Positions 1-12,087 of a stretch of DNA of 64,000 nt are shown one piece after another. The first letter of the stretch is position 1. Each line of letters begins with the position of its first letter. A model generated the notes under the pieces. It was not told where the DNA came from, made no database searches, and saw only the letters and a list, made by a program, of their open reading frames with translations. This DNA is from Cochliopodium minus. Taxonomy: Eukaryota > Discosea > Himatismenida > Cochliopodiidae. The stretch is from NCBI GenBank assembly GCA_024220525.1, contig JAMYWO010000006.1:320190-384189 (forward strand), written 5' to 3'. The position numbers and the translations under genes were made by a program.

Positions 1-1954
1 AAAAAATAAAATAAAAAATAAAATACGATTTAGAAAATAAACTGAAAGCATCACTCGATAAAGGTTTTTCATAATTCTTAACGAACTCGGGTCTGAATAG
101 TTGATACAAGAAAGTTTTGTGTACAGTGTTCCCTTCTGGTGCTGTAAAAAGGTGTTTAATAAAAACTAAAATTTGTAAGTTTTGGAATAATACCAGTTGG
201 AGGACTAAAAAGCAAAAAAAAAAAAGATGAGTCTTTTAAAACCGAAAAACTAATAAAAATTATGTTACAAAACTCTAGCAAAATCAATCAAATAAAATCT
301 TCCATCACTACCAATGTGTCCCTCTTTTAAAAATGATTTTTTAAAAAATGAGAGAAATAGGTTTATCGTTCATTGCAAAAAAACTTACCAATATCAACAG
401 GAGCAGAAAGAAATTTCTTTTGACGTGACAATCCACACTCATGTTTTTTGATGTTTATTTTTTTGGAAGCTTTGTCCATACATTCGCTGAATTTGGTTTC
501 GCTGTTGAAGACAGTGTTCCCTCCATCTGAACTTCCGTAACAAATGGAATTGTTTGTGATGGGCAAAAGACTTTCCGCAACGAGCCTAAATCCCCTGTAA
601 TCTATAAGTGCCATGAGTGGCACATGTATGTCTTCGCAGAGATAATAACTCATTGCTCCCTTTAATTCGTGACCTGCAACTTTCTAAAAGTAAATTGAAT
701 TTAATATTTAACATTCCATTTTTGAATTAATGTTTCTTAGTTTTTTATTTAATATTTCTTTTTTTATTTTATATTGTACTTAATTTCTATATTTTCAATT
801 TTATTTTTTAAAAAAAAAAATTTTTTTACAATAGCTGTTGCATCATTGTCGTAAACTTTTCCTTTAAGAGCAAACTTGAAAAGAATGCCATGATAAATAT
901 ACTTGATCCCACCAGCCACACCCTTGATATCACTCCGAGATCTGATAGTCTTGTGCTCGTCCTTGAAGCATCTTTCCTCGATGATGATTTTGCCCACACT
1001 CTTGGCAGTGTGGATAAAATTGTAAGAGAGAGAAGTCAAAGACTCGTACTTTTTGATTTTCTCTTCTTCTGTTCCTTCTCTCATTTCTAAGATCTCTTGA
1101 AACTTCCTGTTCCATTCTATTGGACAACCTGAGTTGATCCCGAAGTTGTATTGTCCTCTTCTTCCGTATGCAGAGTTGAACAGATCTTGCTCTGATCTTT
1201 CGATGTTGTTTGTATTGTTTCCTTCTGGAGAGATTTCTGATTTCTCATCTATGTAATTCGCTGCCATCAGATCATCGCTGATTTGATTATATTTATTTGA
1301 TGGATTGATTTCTATGTTGCTTTCATCTGTCTGATATGCTCCATTAATAAATTGATCAAGAAAATTAGTCTCTCCATCATTGTTGCAGTTATCTGATGAA
1401 TCAATTTTCGTGAGATTGATTAAATTTTCTTCAATTTTGGGTTGTATCTCTTCGTTATTTGTATTATTTGGTGAATCTGTTTTCTGGATAATATGATTCT
1501 TTGTTGATAAATCATCTATCCCTTGTATTTCTTTATCATCCTTTAATATCTGATAGATATTCCTATTATTATAATTATCTTTCGATTTGGGATTGTTCAA
1601 TTTATTCTTCTTGCCATGTTTCTCTTCTTTTTTGTTATTTTGATTGATAACTGTTTGCTTCTCTTCTATCACAACATCATTTGTGGATTTATTTTGTTCA
1701 ATGATAGTATTGTTAGTGATATTGTTTGAATTAATATTATTATTGTTATTGGGAACCACAATATTGTTATTGGACACAACATTATTCTTTTTATCATCCA
1801 ATTTATTCTTATCAACATTATTTGATTTCGATTTACTTTTTGAATGATGTTTATTTGATGTATTGGTGGTTGTTGATTTCACAAGAATATGAGTCAGATG
1901 ATATCCAAAAAATAAAAAGAATATGAATAGAAAGAAAAAAAAGAAAAATTCCAT
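1..1954 (-). CDS. Clu-domain protein with N-terminal membrane segment (3' end beyond window)
   Basis: Five coding exons are visible on the minus strand: 830-1954, 389-683, 269-323, 194-204 and from 141 leftward, where a donor is possible near 26. The protein opens with a hydrophobic stretch rich in Phe (residues 1-25), then about 230 residues of Asn/Lys/Ser-rich low complexity, then the Clu domain. Clu hallmarks are VAGGIKYIYHGILFKF, AGHELKGAM, DYRGFRLVAESLLP, YGSSDGG, EGHIGSDGRFYLIDFARVF and FRPEFVKNYEKPLSSDAF. Clu proteins bind mRNAs for mitochondrial proteins and control mitochondrial distribution. Known CLU proteins carry an N-terminal CLU-N domain; here a membrane or signal segment and a disordered tract take its place. 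Exon 194-204 is only 11 nt and must be kept to maintain the frame. It shares a 218-bp divergent promoter region with the Elp4 gene. Confidence 0.85.
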
Positions 1955-2172
1955 TTCGAGATAATGTGAGTGTTTTAAAATGATTGAAGATTAGTTGTAA
2001 AAAAATATTGTGAGTCACAAGATTTTTTTTTTAATAAATTTCTCAAAAAAAAAAAATTTGATCAAAGATTAAAATCGTTCCCAAATAATAACATAACATC
2101 ATAATCCATTTCATATTAATCCCATAACATCATAATAAAATACAAATAATTCAGCATATATTTATAATATAT

Positions 2173-3570
2173 ATGAAGAAAAGCACATTCACGAGAAAGA
2201 CCAAACCTACAACTGAAAATAATAATGAAAATGGAAGTAATACTTCCAATACTACCACATCATCAAATCCAATAAAAATAAATAACAGCACAGCCAATTC
2301 AGGCATCAAACCATCGATAATAAATACTTCGCAAATGGTTGTATCATCAGGATTAGATGAAATAGATGAGATATTTCAAGGAGGAATAGCAGTTGGAAGC
2401 ATAGTGTTGATAGAAGAAGATAAAAATACGCGCCATTACAAATCATTTCTTAATTATTTCTTATCTGAGGCTATATCATCCGACCAAGCGATATGTGTCT
2501 GCTCATCCATCTTCAATCCATCCAAATCCATCATCTCCCAGATCCCATCTCAACAGCCCGAGGAGATAGATGTTCAAAAACAACAAATGGAGCAAAAAGC
2601 AATTGAAGAGATGAAAATAGCATGGAGATATAAATCTCAATTAAAAGCAAATGAAAAAAGTAAGCCATAAATTAACAATAAAATAAAATAAAAAAAAAAA
2701 TTTAATAAATAAAAAATAAAATAAAATAAAAATATTAATGAATAATTTTATTTTTGTTAGAAAAAATATCAATGGCTCACAACTTCGATCTTGGTCAACC
2801 CATCGACGAAAAAACATTGGAGAACAATAAAGACATTCACTCTTTTGATATCAGCCCCACTGAAAATGTAAAAAACGATTTTAAAATACAATTAGAAAAA
2901 ATAAAGAAGGTGGTGGATGATTATTATGAGTAAGAAAATTAAAAAGAAAAATAAATAAAAATAAAAAGAAAAAATAAAAAATTACAACCAAAATAAATAA
3001 TTTTTTTAAAGGAATTTCAAAGAAACCAAAATACCAAAGCTTTGTAGAATAGCAATTTATTCATTTGCAAATCCAAATTTGTACGACTTTAACAACAAAG
3101 AATATCAAAGAGAAGCCCTCCTCTTCTTGACCTCCTTGAAGGGAATCCTGAGAAACTCCCTCACTGTTTGTATGATCTCTGTACCCACCCACTTGTACTC
3201 TCTCAACGACTCGTTCATCAGCAGAATAAAAAATGTGAGTGATACTGTTTTTTCAGTGAATTCCTTTCAAGATTCTGATGTTAAAATTCCTGAGATTTAT
3301 AATGATTATACTGGTGTCATTGAACTCAAAAAATTAACCAGTCTTAATATTTATACTTCAAAGTTACCTCTTGTATTGACTTATCTGTTCACCAGAAAAA
3401 GAAAAAAACTTTTCATTGAGGAGTTGTACATCCCTCCTGAGTCGACTACTCAGTCTCATTCTCAGCCTGTTGTTGAAGATAAGCCTAAGGGATCTGCTAA
3501 AAAAATTGATGTAAAGTCTTCTGTTTGTGGTAGTGGACACAAACATAATAATCAAAATCTCGATTTTTGA
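2173..3570 (+). CDS. ELP4: Elongator complex subunit 4 (Elp4/PAXNEB)
   Basis: Exons 2173-2659, 2761-2929 and 3012-3570 join in frame to a 404-residue protein, close to the usual Elp4 length. After a Thr/Asn/Ser-rich N-terminus come SSGLDEIDEIFQGGIAVGS and VLIEED (RecA-like fold), WRYKSQL, AHNFDLG, CRIAIYSFANP and the family's typical C-terminus ending in LDF. Elp4 forms the hexameric Elp456 ring of Elongator, which modifies the wobble uridine of tRNAs in the cytosol. Both introns have GT-AG ends and are AT-rich. The next gene begins only 67 bp downstream on the same strand. Confidence 0.93.
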
Positions 3571-3637
3571 TTTGATTCGAAATTATTTGTTTACAATAAA
3601 AATTAAAAAATAAAAAAAAAAATCGAAAAAGATTGAA

Positions 3638-5873
3638 ATGTGTGGAATAGGATTTATAATTTGGTTGAGAAAAGGATCCAAAATCAATATCATCAACCAT
3701 TCATCTTTAATTCAAACTGAAGAACAAACTCTTGATGATTTTAATGGATTGGAAGATAAATTGGAGGAAATATTGAAGAAAAGGGGCAATGATTCTTCCA
3801 AGAGGGAAACCATCAAAATCTCTCATGATATCAAAATCACTTTCTTTGGTAATTTATTGTCATTGAGAGGACAAGACATGGTTCCATTGCCATATAAAGA
3901 TGATGAGGGGAATATATTATGTTGGAATGGGGAAGTTTTTTCGGGAGATATTGAAGTGGGAGAAAATGAGAATGATACTGAAAAGTTAGGTAAAAAAAAA
4001 TATATATTTTTTCTGAAGAAAAATCTCAATATATCTAAAAAATTATATACAGATGATTAAATTCTATTTTTTTTTTTTTTTGTTAGCATTTGAATTGAAA
4101 AAAAGTGATGATATAATCAATACAATAGACAAAGTAGAAGGACCATACTCAATAATGTACTGGAAAAATAGCGAAAAGAAAATATACTTATCAAGAGACA
4201 TCATAGGGAGAAGAAGCATAGTATACAGACTCAACATTAACAATGAAATTAATGATAATGAATGGATAAGTCCCATAATATTTTCTAATGTTTCCATCAT
4301 TAGTGGATCCCTTCAAGTATCGGATTTTGTTGAGAAAGAAACTGCCAAAGCATCTTGGTACGAATTAGAGTGCAAGCATGTCTATTCTTTGTCTTTTGAG
4401 AACAATTTCAGCGAAATTTCAATACAAGAAAAAGAAAGGTTAAGAAAACTTCCAAAAAGAAATCAAATAGTTCCTTCAAGCGAACAAAATGAAAATATTC
4501 AATGGGAAAATTTAGCAAAGGGTCTTTTTGAAGAACTTTCTGACTCTGTCAAAAGAAGAGTTACTGTAACTTACTTTTCTATTCTTTTTTTTAATTTTTT
4601 TATTCTTTTTATTAAAAGAACATAAGGACTTCTTCAACACAAAGTGATGAAATAAACAATAAAAAAATTTGTAAAGTTGGTATTTTATTTTCAGGTGGTA
4701 TCGACTCTATGGTAAAAAAAATTCTTTTTATAATAAAAATAAAAAAAAAATGTGAACAAAAAAAAAAATTTTTAACAAAAAAATAGATTCTTGCTGCAAT
4801 GGCTGATTTATTTGTTGATGAAAATGAAAGAATAGATTTAATTAATGTTGCTTTTAGTAAAGGACTGAATGGGTTCAATACAAAAGACAGAAAAGCTTCT
4901 AAAACAGGATTGGAGGAGCTAAAGAGAATCTCCGCTTCGAAGAATCGTAAGTTTGTGAGAGAATGGAATCTCATTGAATACAATGTGTCTCAGCAACAAG
5001 TAGAACAAGAAAAAGATTTTATTTATACTCTTATGTACCCTTGTACAACAAGCATGGATATAAATATTGGTAAATTTTTTACTCCTAATTTAAGTACTGT
5101 TATATAACTTTTTAATATTTTTTCAATATTTTTTTAAAAAACTAGGCTTTTCTTTTTATTATGCTTCCAAAGGTGCTAAAGAACAAAATATAAGAGTATT
5201 AATTAGTGGTTTGGGAGGTTTAACAAAAAAAATTCTCTTTAATTTCTTCGTTTAAAACTATTATTTATTTCTTTATAAGCGGACGAAACGTTCGGAGGAT
5301 ACTCTAGACACAGAAAATCGTAAAACATAACCTTGATTAACTATTAAAAAAAATTATCTAATTCAAAAAAAAAAAAAGATTTGAAGAAAATGGATGGGAA
5401 GCATTACAAAAAGAGTTAGAAAAGGATCTTTCAAAGATCTGGAAGAAAAACTTGGGAAGAGATGATAGATGCATTTCATCAAACTTGATGGAAACTAGAT
5501 ATCCTTTTTTGGATGAAAAATTTCAAAATTATGTCAACAATCTTCCTTTATGGTCTCCCAAAATTTCATTTTATTTTTATTTAATTTTAATTTTAAAATT
5601 TTTTCAAGGAATATTTGCGATTTTAATGAAAAGAGAGGATTCGGAGACAAAAAAATTTTGAGAGAAGTTGGTAAACTTTTAGGATTCTCTGAAAGCTTTT
5701 ATAACAAGAAAAAAGCGGCTATTCATCATGGTAATTTCCATTTTTTTATTTTTTTTTGCTTTTTTTTTTTTGAAAGAAATATATTCATTTTTCAATTATT
5801 TTTAGGATCCAAATCTGCTATTATCACTAATTCTATCATCAAATCAATGCAAAGCAATAAAGATAACAAATAA
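3638..5873 (+). CDS. ASNSD1: Asparagine synthetase domain-containing protein 1-like
   Basis: Nine exons (3638-3989, 4087-4565, 4619-4711, 4787-5069, 5146-5217, 5280-5319, 5379-5552, 5609-5730, 5806-5873) join to 560 residues with all phases consistent. The N-terminus MCGIGF gives the Cys2 nucleophile position of class II glutamine amidotransferases. RDIIGRRS ends the amidotransferase half. The PP-loop ATPase signature FSGGIDSM and GLGADETFGGYSRHRK define the asparagine-synthetase half, followed by NLGRDDR and ETRYPFLDE. This spacing fits ASNSD1 better than true asparagine synthetase. The family's biochemical role is not settled. The 40-nt exon 6 carries most of the GADE-containing motif. Confidence 0.92.
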
Positions 5874-6424
5874 ATTATTATTTAAGAAAAATATAAAGGT
5901 AAAATATCGTTATATTTTTAAATTTTTAAACAATTTTTACAAGTTATATCATTGTGGTGATTTATGGAATGGAATGGAAAAATATGGATTATTCAATATT
6001 TTATATTTTGGAAAATCTATTTATTTTAAATTTATTCTTGGTTATAATGAATTTGGAGAGGTATGTTCCATTAATGGATCATTTTCGAAACAAATACCCT
6101 ATTATTTATATATTTTTGAATTATTGCCATTTAAATAAGAAATACCTTATTCCACATTCAATTCTTATAATGTGTTGATTGTTTGATGAAATATCCAGAA
6201 ATTGAAAAAGAAAAAGAATTTTTTTTTTTTTCATAATCCTTTTATGGAAAGCATATAATGAGAATTTAATCAGTATTATCCTCAAAACTTTTATTCTCTT
6301 TGAGATGTTGCTTTTTATACAAACAAATCAAAAATTATTTTTAAAAAAAACAATATATAAAATATATAATTTATAAAAATATAAAAAAAAAAAAATCTCT
6401 TCTTAATTTATAAGCTTAATAAAA
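5874..6424. other. 551-bp intergenic stretch with an unexplained open frame
   Basis: No recognised gene lies here. A plus-strand open stretch at about 5940-6138 reads HCGDLWNGMEKYGLFN and later GYNEFGEV before a TAA. It looks somewhat protein-like and may be the relic of a SPRY-type terminal exon, but I cannot support a start, splice sites or homology. The last 90 bp before the granulin-like start are A-rich, as at other starts in this window. Confidence 0.3.
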
Positions 6425-6685
6425 ATGAAATTCATCTTGATTCTTGCTCTCATTGCTCTCTTTATTGTATCTGCATATGCAACCTGCTCATCCAACCCAT
6501 GTCAATCCACTGAAACTTGCTGTAACTCTCCATCTGGACCTGCATGTTGTCCTGCAGCATCTGCTTGCTGTTGCCCTGATGATGAACATTGCTGCCAATC
6601 CGGTTACCAATGTGTATGTACTGGAACATGCCCAGGATCATCTTGCAGCTGTACTGGTTGCGGTACCACTGGTTCTTGCCAATAA
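6425..6685 (+). CDS. Small secreted granulin-like cysteine-rich protein
   Basis: Single-exon gene of 86 residues. Residues 1-19 form a signal peptide (hydrophobic run ending SAYA). The mature part has about 20 cysteines with the granulin-type pairing TCC...ACCPAASACCCPDDEHCCQSGYQC and a second half with CSCTGC. Granulins are secreted, disulfide-stacked peptides; protist copies are often lysosomal or extracellular. No intron and an A-rich leader fit a highly expressed small secreted product. It could be a degenerate single granulin module, since the canonical 12-Cys pattern is not exact. Confidence 0.8.
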   Translation: MKFILILALIALFIVSAYATCSSNPCQSTETCCNSPSGPACCPAASACCCPDDEHCCQSGYQCVCTGTCPGSSCSCTGCGTTGSCQ

Positions 6686-6943
6686 GCTATAAATAAGAAA
6701 TTATTTTAGAAATAAATTTATTTTTCAAAAACAAAAATATATATATTATTTATATCTTCCTTCTTTCTCAAAATCATCAAAAAATTATTCTATCCTTGAT
6801 ATTCTTTTTCTGTTATATCAACATGATGGCTGTGAAGATATCTTTGGGTTCTCTCTAGAAAAAAATTAAAAAAAAATCAAACGAATATATAAATAATTTG
6901 AATTTTGAGGAATTTGTCCAATAACAATAGAAATCAAAGATAA

Positions 6944-8006
6944 ATGGGAAATAAAAATTCAAACAAGGGAAGAAATAAACAGGACAATAAGAAAAAAGCA
7001 TTGGAAGAGAAAACTGTTGAAGAAGGGCATATTAAAGTAATTCATAAGAATAAAACATCTAAAAAAGAAATTGTTGTTGGTGATGATTATGAAAAGCAAA
7101 TAAATGAATTTCCAACTCCAATTATAATCTCTATTATCTCATTTATACCACATAATAGACTTGTAAACATTGCTCTGTCATGTAAACAATTATACCACAT
7201 AATAAAGAATGATAATTTCTGGAGATTCTATGTGGTCAGGAATATAGGTTATGATAATGATGAATTGAAAAGATTATACGAAATAGAAGGTATTTAAATT
7301 ATTCCAAAATATAATATCAATGATATATAATCTAAATCAAATATTGATTCATCATTTATCACAAATAAAATACCCAAGCTTTGATTATATAAATTTTTGA
7401 GATTATTAAATTGAAATTTCATAGATATTATTTTAAAAAACAAAATTAATAAACTTTTTTTAAAAATTGAAAGGATCATACAAAGAGATATTTCAAAACG
7501 CAATATTTTCACTGTGGCCATTCACATTCGACGAAAAAATCTACCACGTGAACAAAGTGCTAGGAAAAAAGGCCTCAATAAAAAGGTATGGAGGACGTGA
7601 AGGGTTTTGGGAGTCAGGAGTAAGATCTAAAACGATACCATCAAAAGGAACCTTCAAAATAAAAGTAACGAAGAACAATAATTTCAAGGACGGAAATCTA
7701 TTTTGTGGGATCAATAAATCAGAGGGATACGAATGTAATTCTAGAATTATTCATGAGGGTTTCGGCATCTATTTCAATTTCATGAATGGTAATCTTCATT
7801 TGGGAAAGGAGAAACACTTGTTGGAGAAAGATAATGAGGAGGGTGCTTGTGTCTTTGTGCAGATTGAGGATGGCAAGAAGGCCTCCTTTTTCACTCGGAA
7901 TAACAATTGTTTTGAATGTGACATTCCAAAAGATTTTGGAGAAGTTTGCTTTTCTTTTTTGTCCAGTTTGTATTCTCATGAATTGATCGTAGAAAAATGT
8001 TTTTAA
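6944..8006 (+). CDS. F-box/SPRY-like protein, two exons, MGNK N-terminus
   Basis: Exons 6944-7289 and 7474-8006 join to 292 residues. MGNKNS fits the N-myristoylation pattern MGxxxS/T. After a Lys-rich segment, residues 52-100 look like an F-box (FPTPIIISIISFIP, NIALSCKQLYHIIK, NFWRFYV). The remainder resembles a SPRY domain (FWESGVRSKT, LFCGINKSEG, then a CVFVQIEDG strand pair). The likely role is a substrate-receptor subunit of an SCF-type ubiquitin ligase, possibly at a membrane. It ends 73 bp from the convergent array gene and looks like a divergent, intron-poor cousin of the array. Confidence 0.7.
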
Positions 8007-8079
8007 AAAAGAAAAAATGTTTTTAAAAGTTTTCAAATCATAAATCAATTTTCATTAACAAACATCATATCTATTTTTT

Positions 8080-9193
8080 TTAGAAAATTTTTTTTGAATT
8101 TGGGAGAAGTGAAAACTTGGAGTTTTGGTGAAAACAAACAACGGGAACAAGAGGACCTTCAATATCCGTAAAAGCAACTCTCCATTCACCTCCTACATTA
8201 AAACTTAGATTGGCTTTTCCGTTCTTTCCAAACTCTACTTTCACTCCTTTATTGAAATTTCCAAAAAAAATTTAAAAAAAAATTTAATTAAAAATTTTAC
8301 CAACTTTACTTCCAATATCACACAATTTTCGAGGAGTTTCTTCATTTTTGAATAAATTAAATTGAAAATCATGATTGTTACATATTTTCCCTGAATTGGT
8401 TAAAATAGTGAAGGACAAAGGACTTTGGTAATATGCTTTTTTAATAAAAAAAAAAAAATCAATTGAAAAATCAATTGAAATACAGATCATTTACCTTGAT
8501 TTTTTATTTTCATTTCTCCTAAAAATAATGAAAAGATATTTTTAATTTTTTTTTTTTTCAAGCTAATAATGAAAACCTCTTATAGATTCGTGAATAACTC
8601 CAACCATAAAATTTGGTTCTTTCTCATTTTTATATTTGTCACTGTTTAAAAAAATTGAAATTTTGGAATGAAAGTATTTTTTAAATTTGAAATGGTTTAC
8701 ATTCTTATAAACCATATATTTTCTCCTTTTGAGAATTTTGCTTTAGAAACCTATTAAATATTCAATGATGTTAAAATTTAACAAATAAGTCGAATTACAG
8801 CATTCAATCTGTTTTTTTTTTTTTAAAATTTAGTTTTGCAAATTAAAATTTAAAAAAAAATAATTACGTCGAGAATTTTTTATCTTTTTTTCCTTCTAAA
8901 GTTCTGTTGAAGTTAGTATAGCTGATTCCTTCCGAAGAATTTTTGAAATCATCAAAAGAAAAAAATTGGCAGAGAGAATCCAAATTTTTATCAGTTTTGA
9001 TTATTTTAAAGAAGAGTTTACAGCTTCTTTTAAGTTTTATCAGGCTTTCAATTTCATCCAAATCAAAGAAATTGAAGATATATTTCCAAATAACTATTGG
9101 AAGGCCCATTATATTTTTTTGATCAATCAATGAGATATCTATCTTCAAATCCATTTCCTTATCATTGTTTGTGATAGATAAAATGCTTTCCAT
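8080..9193 (-). CDS. Array gene A: F-box/SPRY-like protein
   Basis: Seven exons, exon 1 at 8868-9193 and the last at 8080-8246, give 258 residues. The F-box spans GLPIVIWKYIFNFFD to KRSCKLFFKIIKT. The SPRY-like part has GENIWFIR, GVIHESIRG and GEWRVAFTDIEGPLVP. The normal stop after LLPN is TCA here, so the protein runs five residues further to TAA at 8080; this is the only array copy with an altered end. It is convergent with the F-box gene at 6944-8006. Confidence 0.8.
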
Positions 9194-9394
9194 ATTTTCT
9201 TGGTTGGGGAAATATAATTATAAAAGTTTTTAGGAAGAAATAATTTCGGAAATTTACAAATGTTCTGGATTAATTGAAGGGATTGGACAAATTATACAAT
9301 TGAGAATTTATTCTTTTGACAAATTTTTTTTTTTATATTTTTTTATTTTGAGAATTGATTATTTTTTGTTTTCTTTTGTTTGGAAGATTTTTTT

Positions 9395-10541
9395 TTAATT
9401 TGGAAGAAGAGTGAGAATAGATTGTTGATGAACACTAACAAGCGGAATAAGTGGACCATCAATATCAGTAAAAGCAACTCTCCATTCACCTCTTGCAAAA
9501 AAACTTAGAGTAGCTTTCCCATTTTCTGCAAACTCTACTTTCACGCCTTTTGGAAATAAAATTAATTTGTTAAATTAAAAAGTGTCAAAATTTTAAAGAA
9601 AATGAAAAAATAAAATAAATTAATTCTTTTGATACCCACTTTTTCTCCTTCATCTATTACTGGTTTATTGTCTATTCTTTCAAACAAATTACGACTATAA
9701 TTTCCTTTGTTGCATTTGTTTCCAGAACTCATAAATAGTCCAAAAGAAAAAGGACTACTAAAATATGCTTTTGTAAAAAAAAAAAAAATAAGAAAATTAT
9801 TTTTTTAAAAAAGAAAATTTACCTGAAGAATTTCCAATTTTATCTATCAAGAAAATATTTTTTTTCTTTGAATGCAACAAAAAATAAAATTTAAATAAAA
9901 TATACTTTTGACCGACTCGTGAAGTACTCCAACCATGTTTCCTTCAATAGCTGTAACGATTTTATCTCTTTTTTTTTTTTTTTTGAATAAAATAATCATT
10001 TTAAAAAGTATAAAATAAATTTTTAAAGTTTTAACGCTCTAATAAACCAGACGTGGGTCCCTTTGCTAATTTTTGTTTTGGAGACCTGTTAAATTAAAAT
10101 TTAATTTGTTTAATTCTTATTGAAAATTTTGTGACTTACAACGTTGAACCTTTTTTTTTTAAATGTAAATTTTAAATTAATTTATTTTTGTCATTTTATT
10201 TACTTTGTGATATTCACATCTTTTTTTCCTTCCAATGTCTTATTATTGTTTGAAAAAGTTATTTGGAAAGCAGAGTTCTCGAAATCATTGAATGAAAAAA
10301 ATTGGCAAAGTGAATTGAGGTGTTGATCAGTTCTGATTATTTTGTAAAAAAATTTGCAACTTCTTTTAAGCTTTATCAAATGTTCTCTTTCGCCAAAATC
10401 GAAATGATTAAAAATTAATTTCCAAATAACTGATGGAATTCCCATTATATTCTTTTGATCAATCAATGAGATATCTATTTTCATCTCCAATACTTTCTCT
10501 ATATTATTATCTTTGTATTTGAAAGATATAATGCTTTCCAT
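9395..10541 (-). CDS. Array gene B: F-box/SPRY-like protein
   Basis: Exon 1 is 10204-10541 and the terminal exon 9395-9546 (152 nt). All seven exons join in frame to 254 residues. The F-box reads IPSVIWKLIFNHFDF with KRSCKFFYKIIRT, and the SPRY-like part has GTHVWFIR, VGVLHESVK and GEWRVAFTDIDGPLIP. Its exon 1 is identical by eye to that of gene C over 331 bp (10141-10471 against 11499-11829). The role is inferred as an SCF substrate adaptor. Confidence 0.8.
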
Positions 10542-10717
10542 ATTTTGTTGGTTAGGAAATATTATTAGAAACTGTTTTGGAAGAAATATTTTTGGAGATT
10601 TACAAATATTATGGTTTAATTGAAGGGATATTGGAAAAATTATACAATTGAGAAATTAATCTTTTGACAAATTTTTTTTATTTATTTTTTGTATTCTTTT
10701 GTTTGGAAGATATTTTT

Positions 10718-11905
10718 TTAATTAGGAAGAAGAGTGAGAATAGATTCTTGATGAATACTGATGACTGGAACAAGAGGACCATCAATATCAGTAAAAGCAA
10801 CTCTCCATTCACCTCTTGCAAAAAAACTAAGAGTAGCTTTCCCATTCTCTCCAAACTCTACTTTCACGCCTTTTACAAATAAAATTAATTTGTTAAATTA
10901 AAAAGTGTCAAAAAAATAATATAAAGTTAAAGTAATTTCTAAAATTAAAAATTTAAAATAAATTAGTTCTTTTGATACCCACTTTTTCTCCTTCATCTAT
11001 TACTGGTTTATTACTTATTCTTTCAAATAAGTTATGGTTATAATTTCCATTGTTGGATTTGTTTCCAGAACTCATAAACATTCCAAAAGAAAAAGGACTT
11101 TTAAAATATGCTTTTGTAAAAAAAAAAGTAAGGAAAAATCTATCATTTTTTAAAAAGAAAATTTACCCGAAGAATTTCCAATATTATCTATCAAGAAAAT
11201 ATTTTTTTTTATTTAAATGCAACAAAAAATAAAATTTAGATAAAATTTACGTTTGACTGACTCGTGAAGAACTCCAACCATGTTTCCTTCAATAGCTTTA
11301 ACTATTTTATCTCTTTTTTTTTTTTTTTTTTTTTTGAATAAAATAATCATTTCAAAAATACAAAATAAAATAAATTTTTGAAAGTTTTTTAACGCTCTAA
11401 TAAACCAAACGTATGTTCCTGTAGTTAACTTTGTTTTGGAGACCTATTAAATTAGAACTTAAAAAGTTTAATTCTTTTTGGAAATTTTGTGCCTTACAAC
11501 GTTGAACCTTTTTTTTTTAAATGTAAATTTTAAATTAATTTATTTTTGTCATTTTATTTACTTTGTGATATTCACATCTTTTTTTCCTTCCAATGTCTTA
11601 TTATTGTTTGAAAAAGTTATTTGGAAAGCAGAGTTCTCGAAATCATTGAATGAAAAAAATTGGCAAAGTGAATTGAGGTGTTGATCAGTTCTGATTATTT
11701 TGTAAAAAAATTTGCAACTTCTTTTAAGCTTTATCAAATGTTCTCTTTCGCCAAAATCGAAATGATTAAAAATTAATTTCCAAATAACTGATGGAATTCC
11801 CATTATATTCTTTTGATCAATCAATGAGAGATTCATATTTATCTCCTCTTCATCTCCTTTTTCTATAATTTCATCTTTGTAATTGAAAGATAAAATGTTT
11901 CCCAT
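10718..11905 (-). CDS. Array gene C: F-box/SPRY-like protein, MGNILS N-terminus
   Basis: Exon 1 is 11562-11905 and the terminal exon 10718-10869. The protein is about 256 residues. MGNILS fits the myristoylation pattern, whereas gene B, otherwise identical in the F-box, starts MESIIS. The N-terminal tails therefore differ abruptly while the F-box DNA is the same, a pattern expected from gene conversion. The SPRY-like part keeps the family strands and ends GPLVPVISIHQESILTLLPN. Confidence 0.78.
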
Positions 11906-12087
11906 ATTTTCTTGGTTAGGGAAATATTATTATAAATTGTTTTGGAAGAAATATTTTTTTGGATTTACAAATATTCTGGATTGATTGAAAGGATTGGACA
12001 AATTATACAATTGAGAAATTAATCTTTTGACAAATTTTTTTTTTTTGAGAATTGATTATTTTTTATATTCTTTTGGAAGATATTTTT

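Noticed and set aside
5940-6138. Possible extra gene downstream of ASNSD1
   Set aside because: There is one short open stretch with no start, splice partner or recognisable family; it is recorded only as intergenic content.
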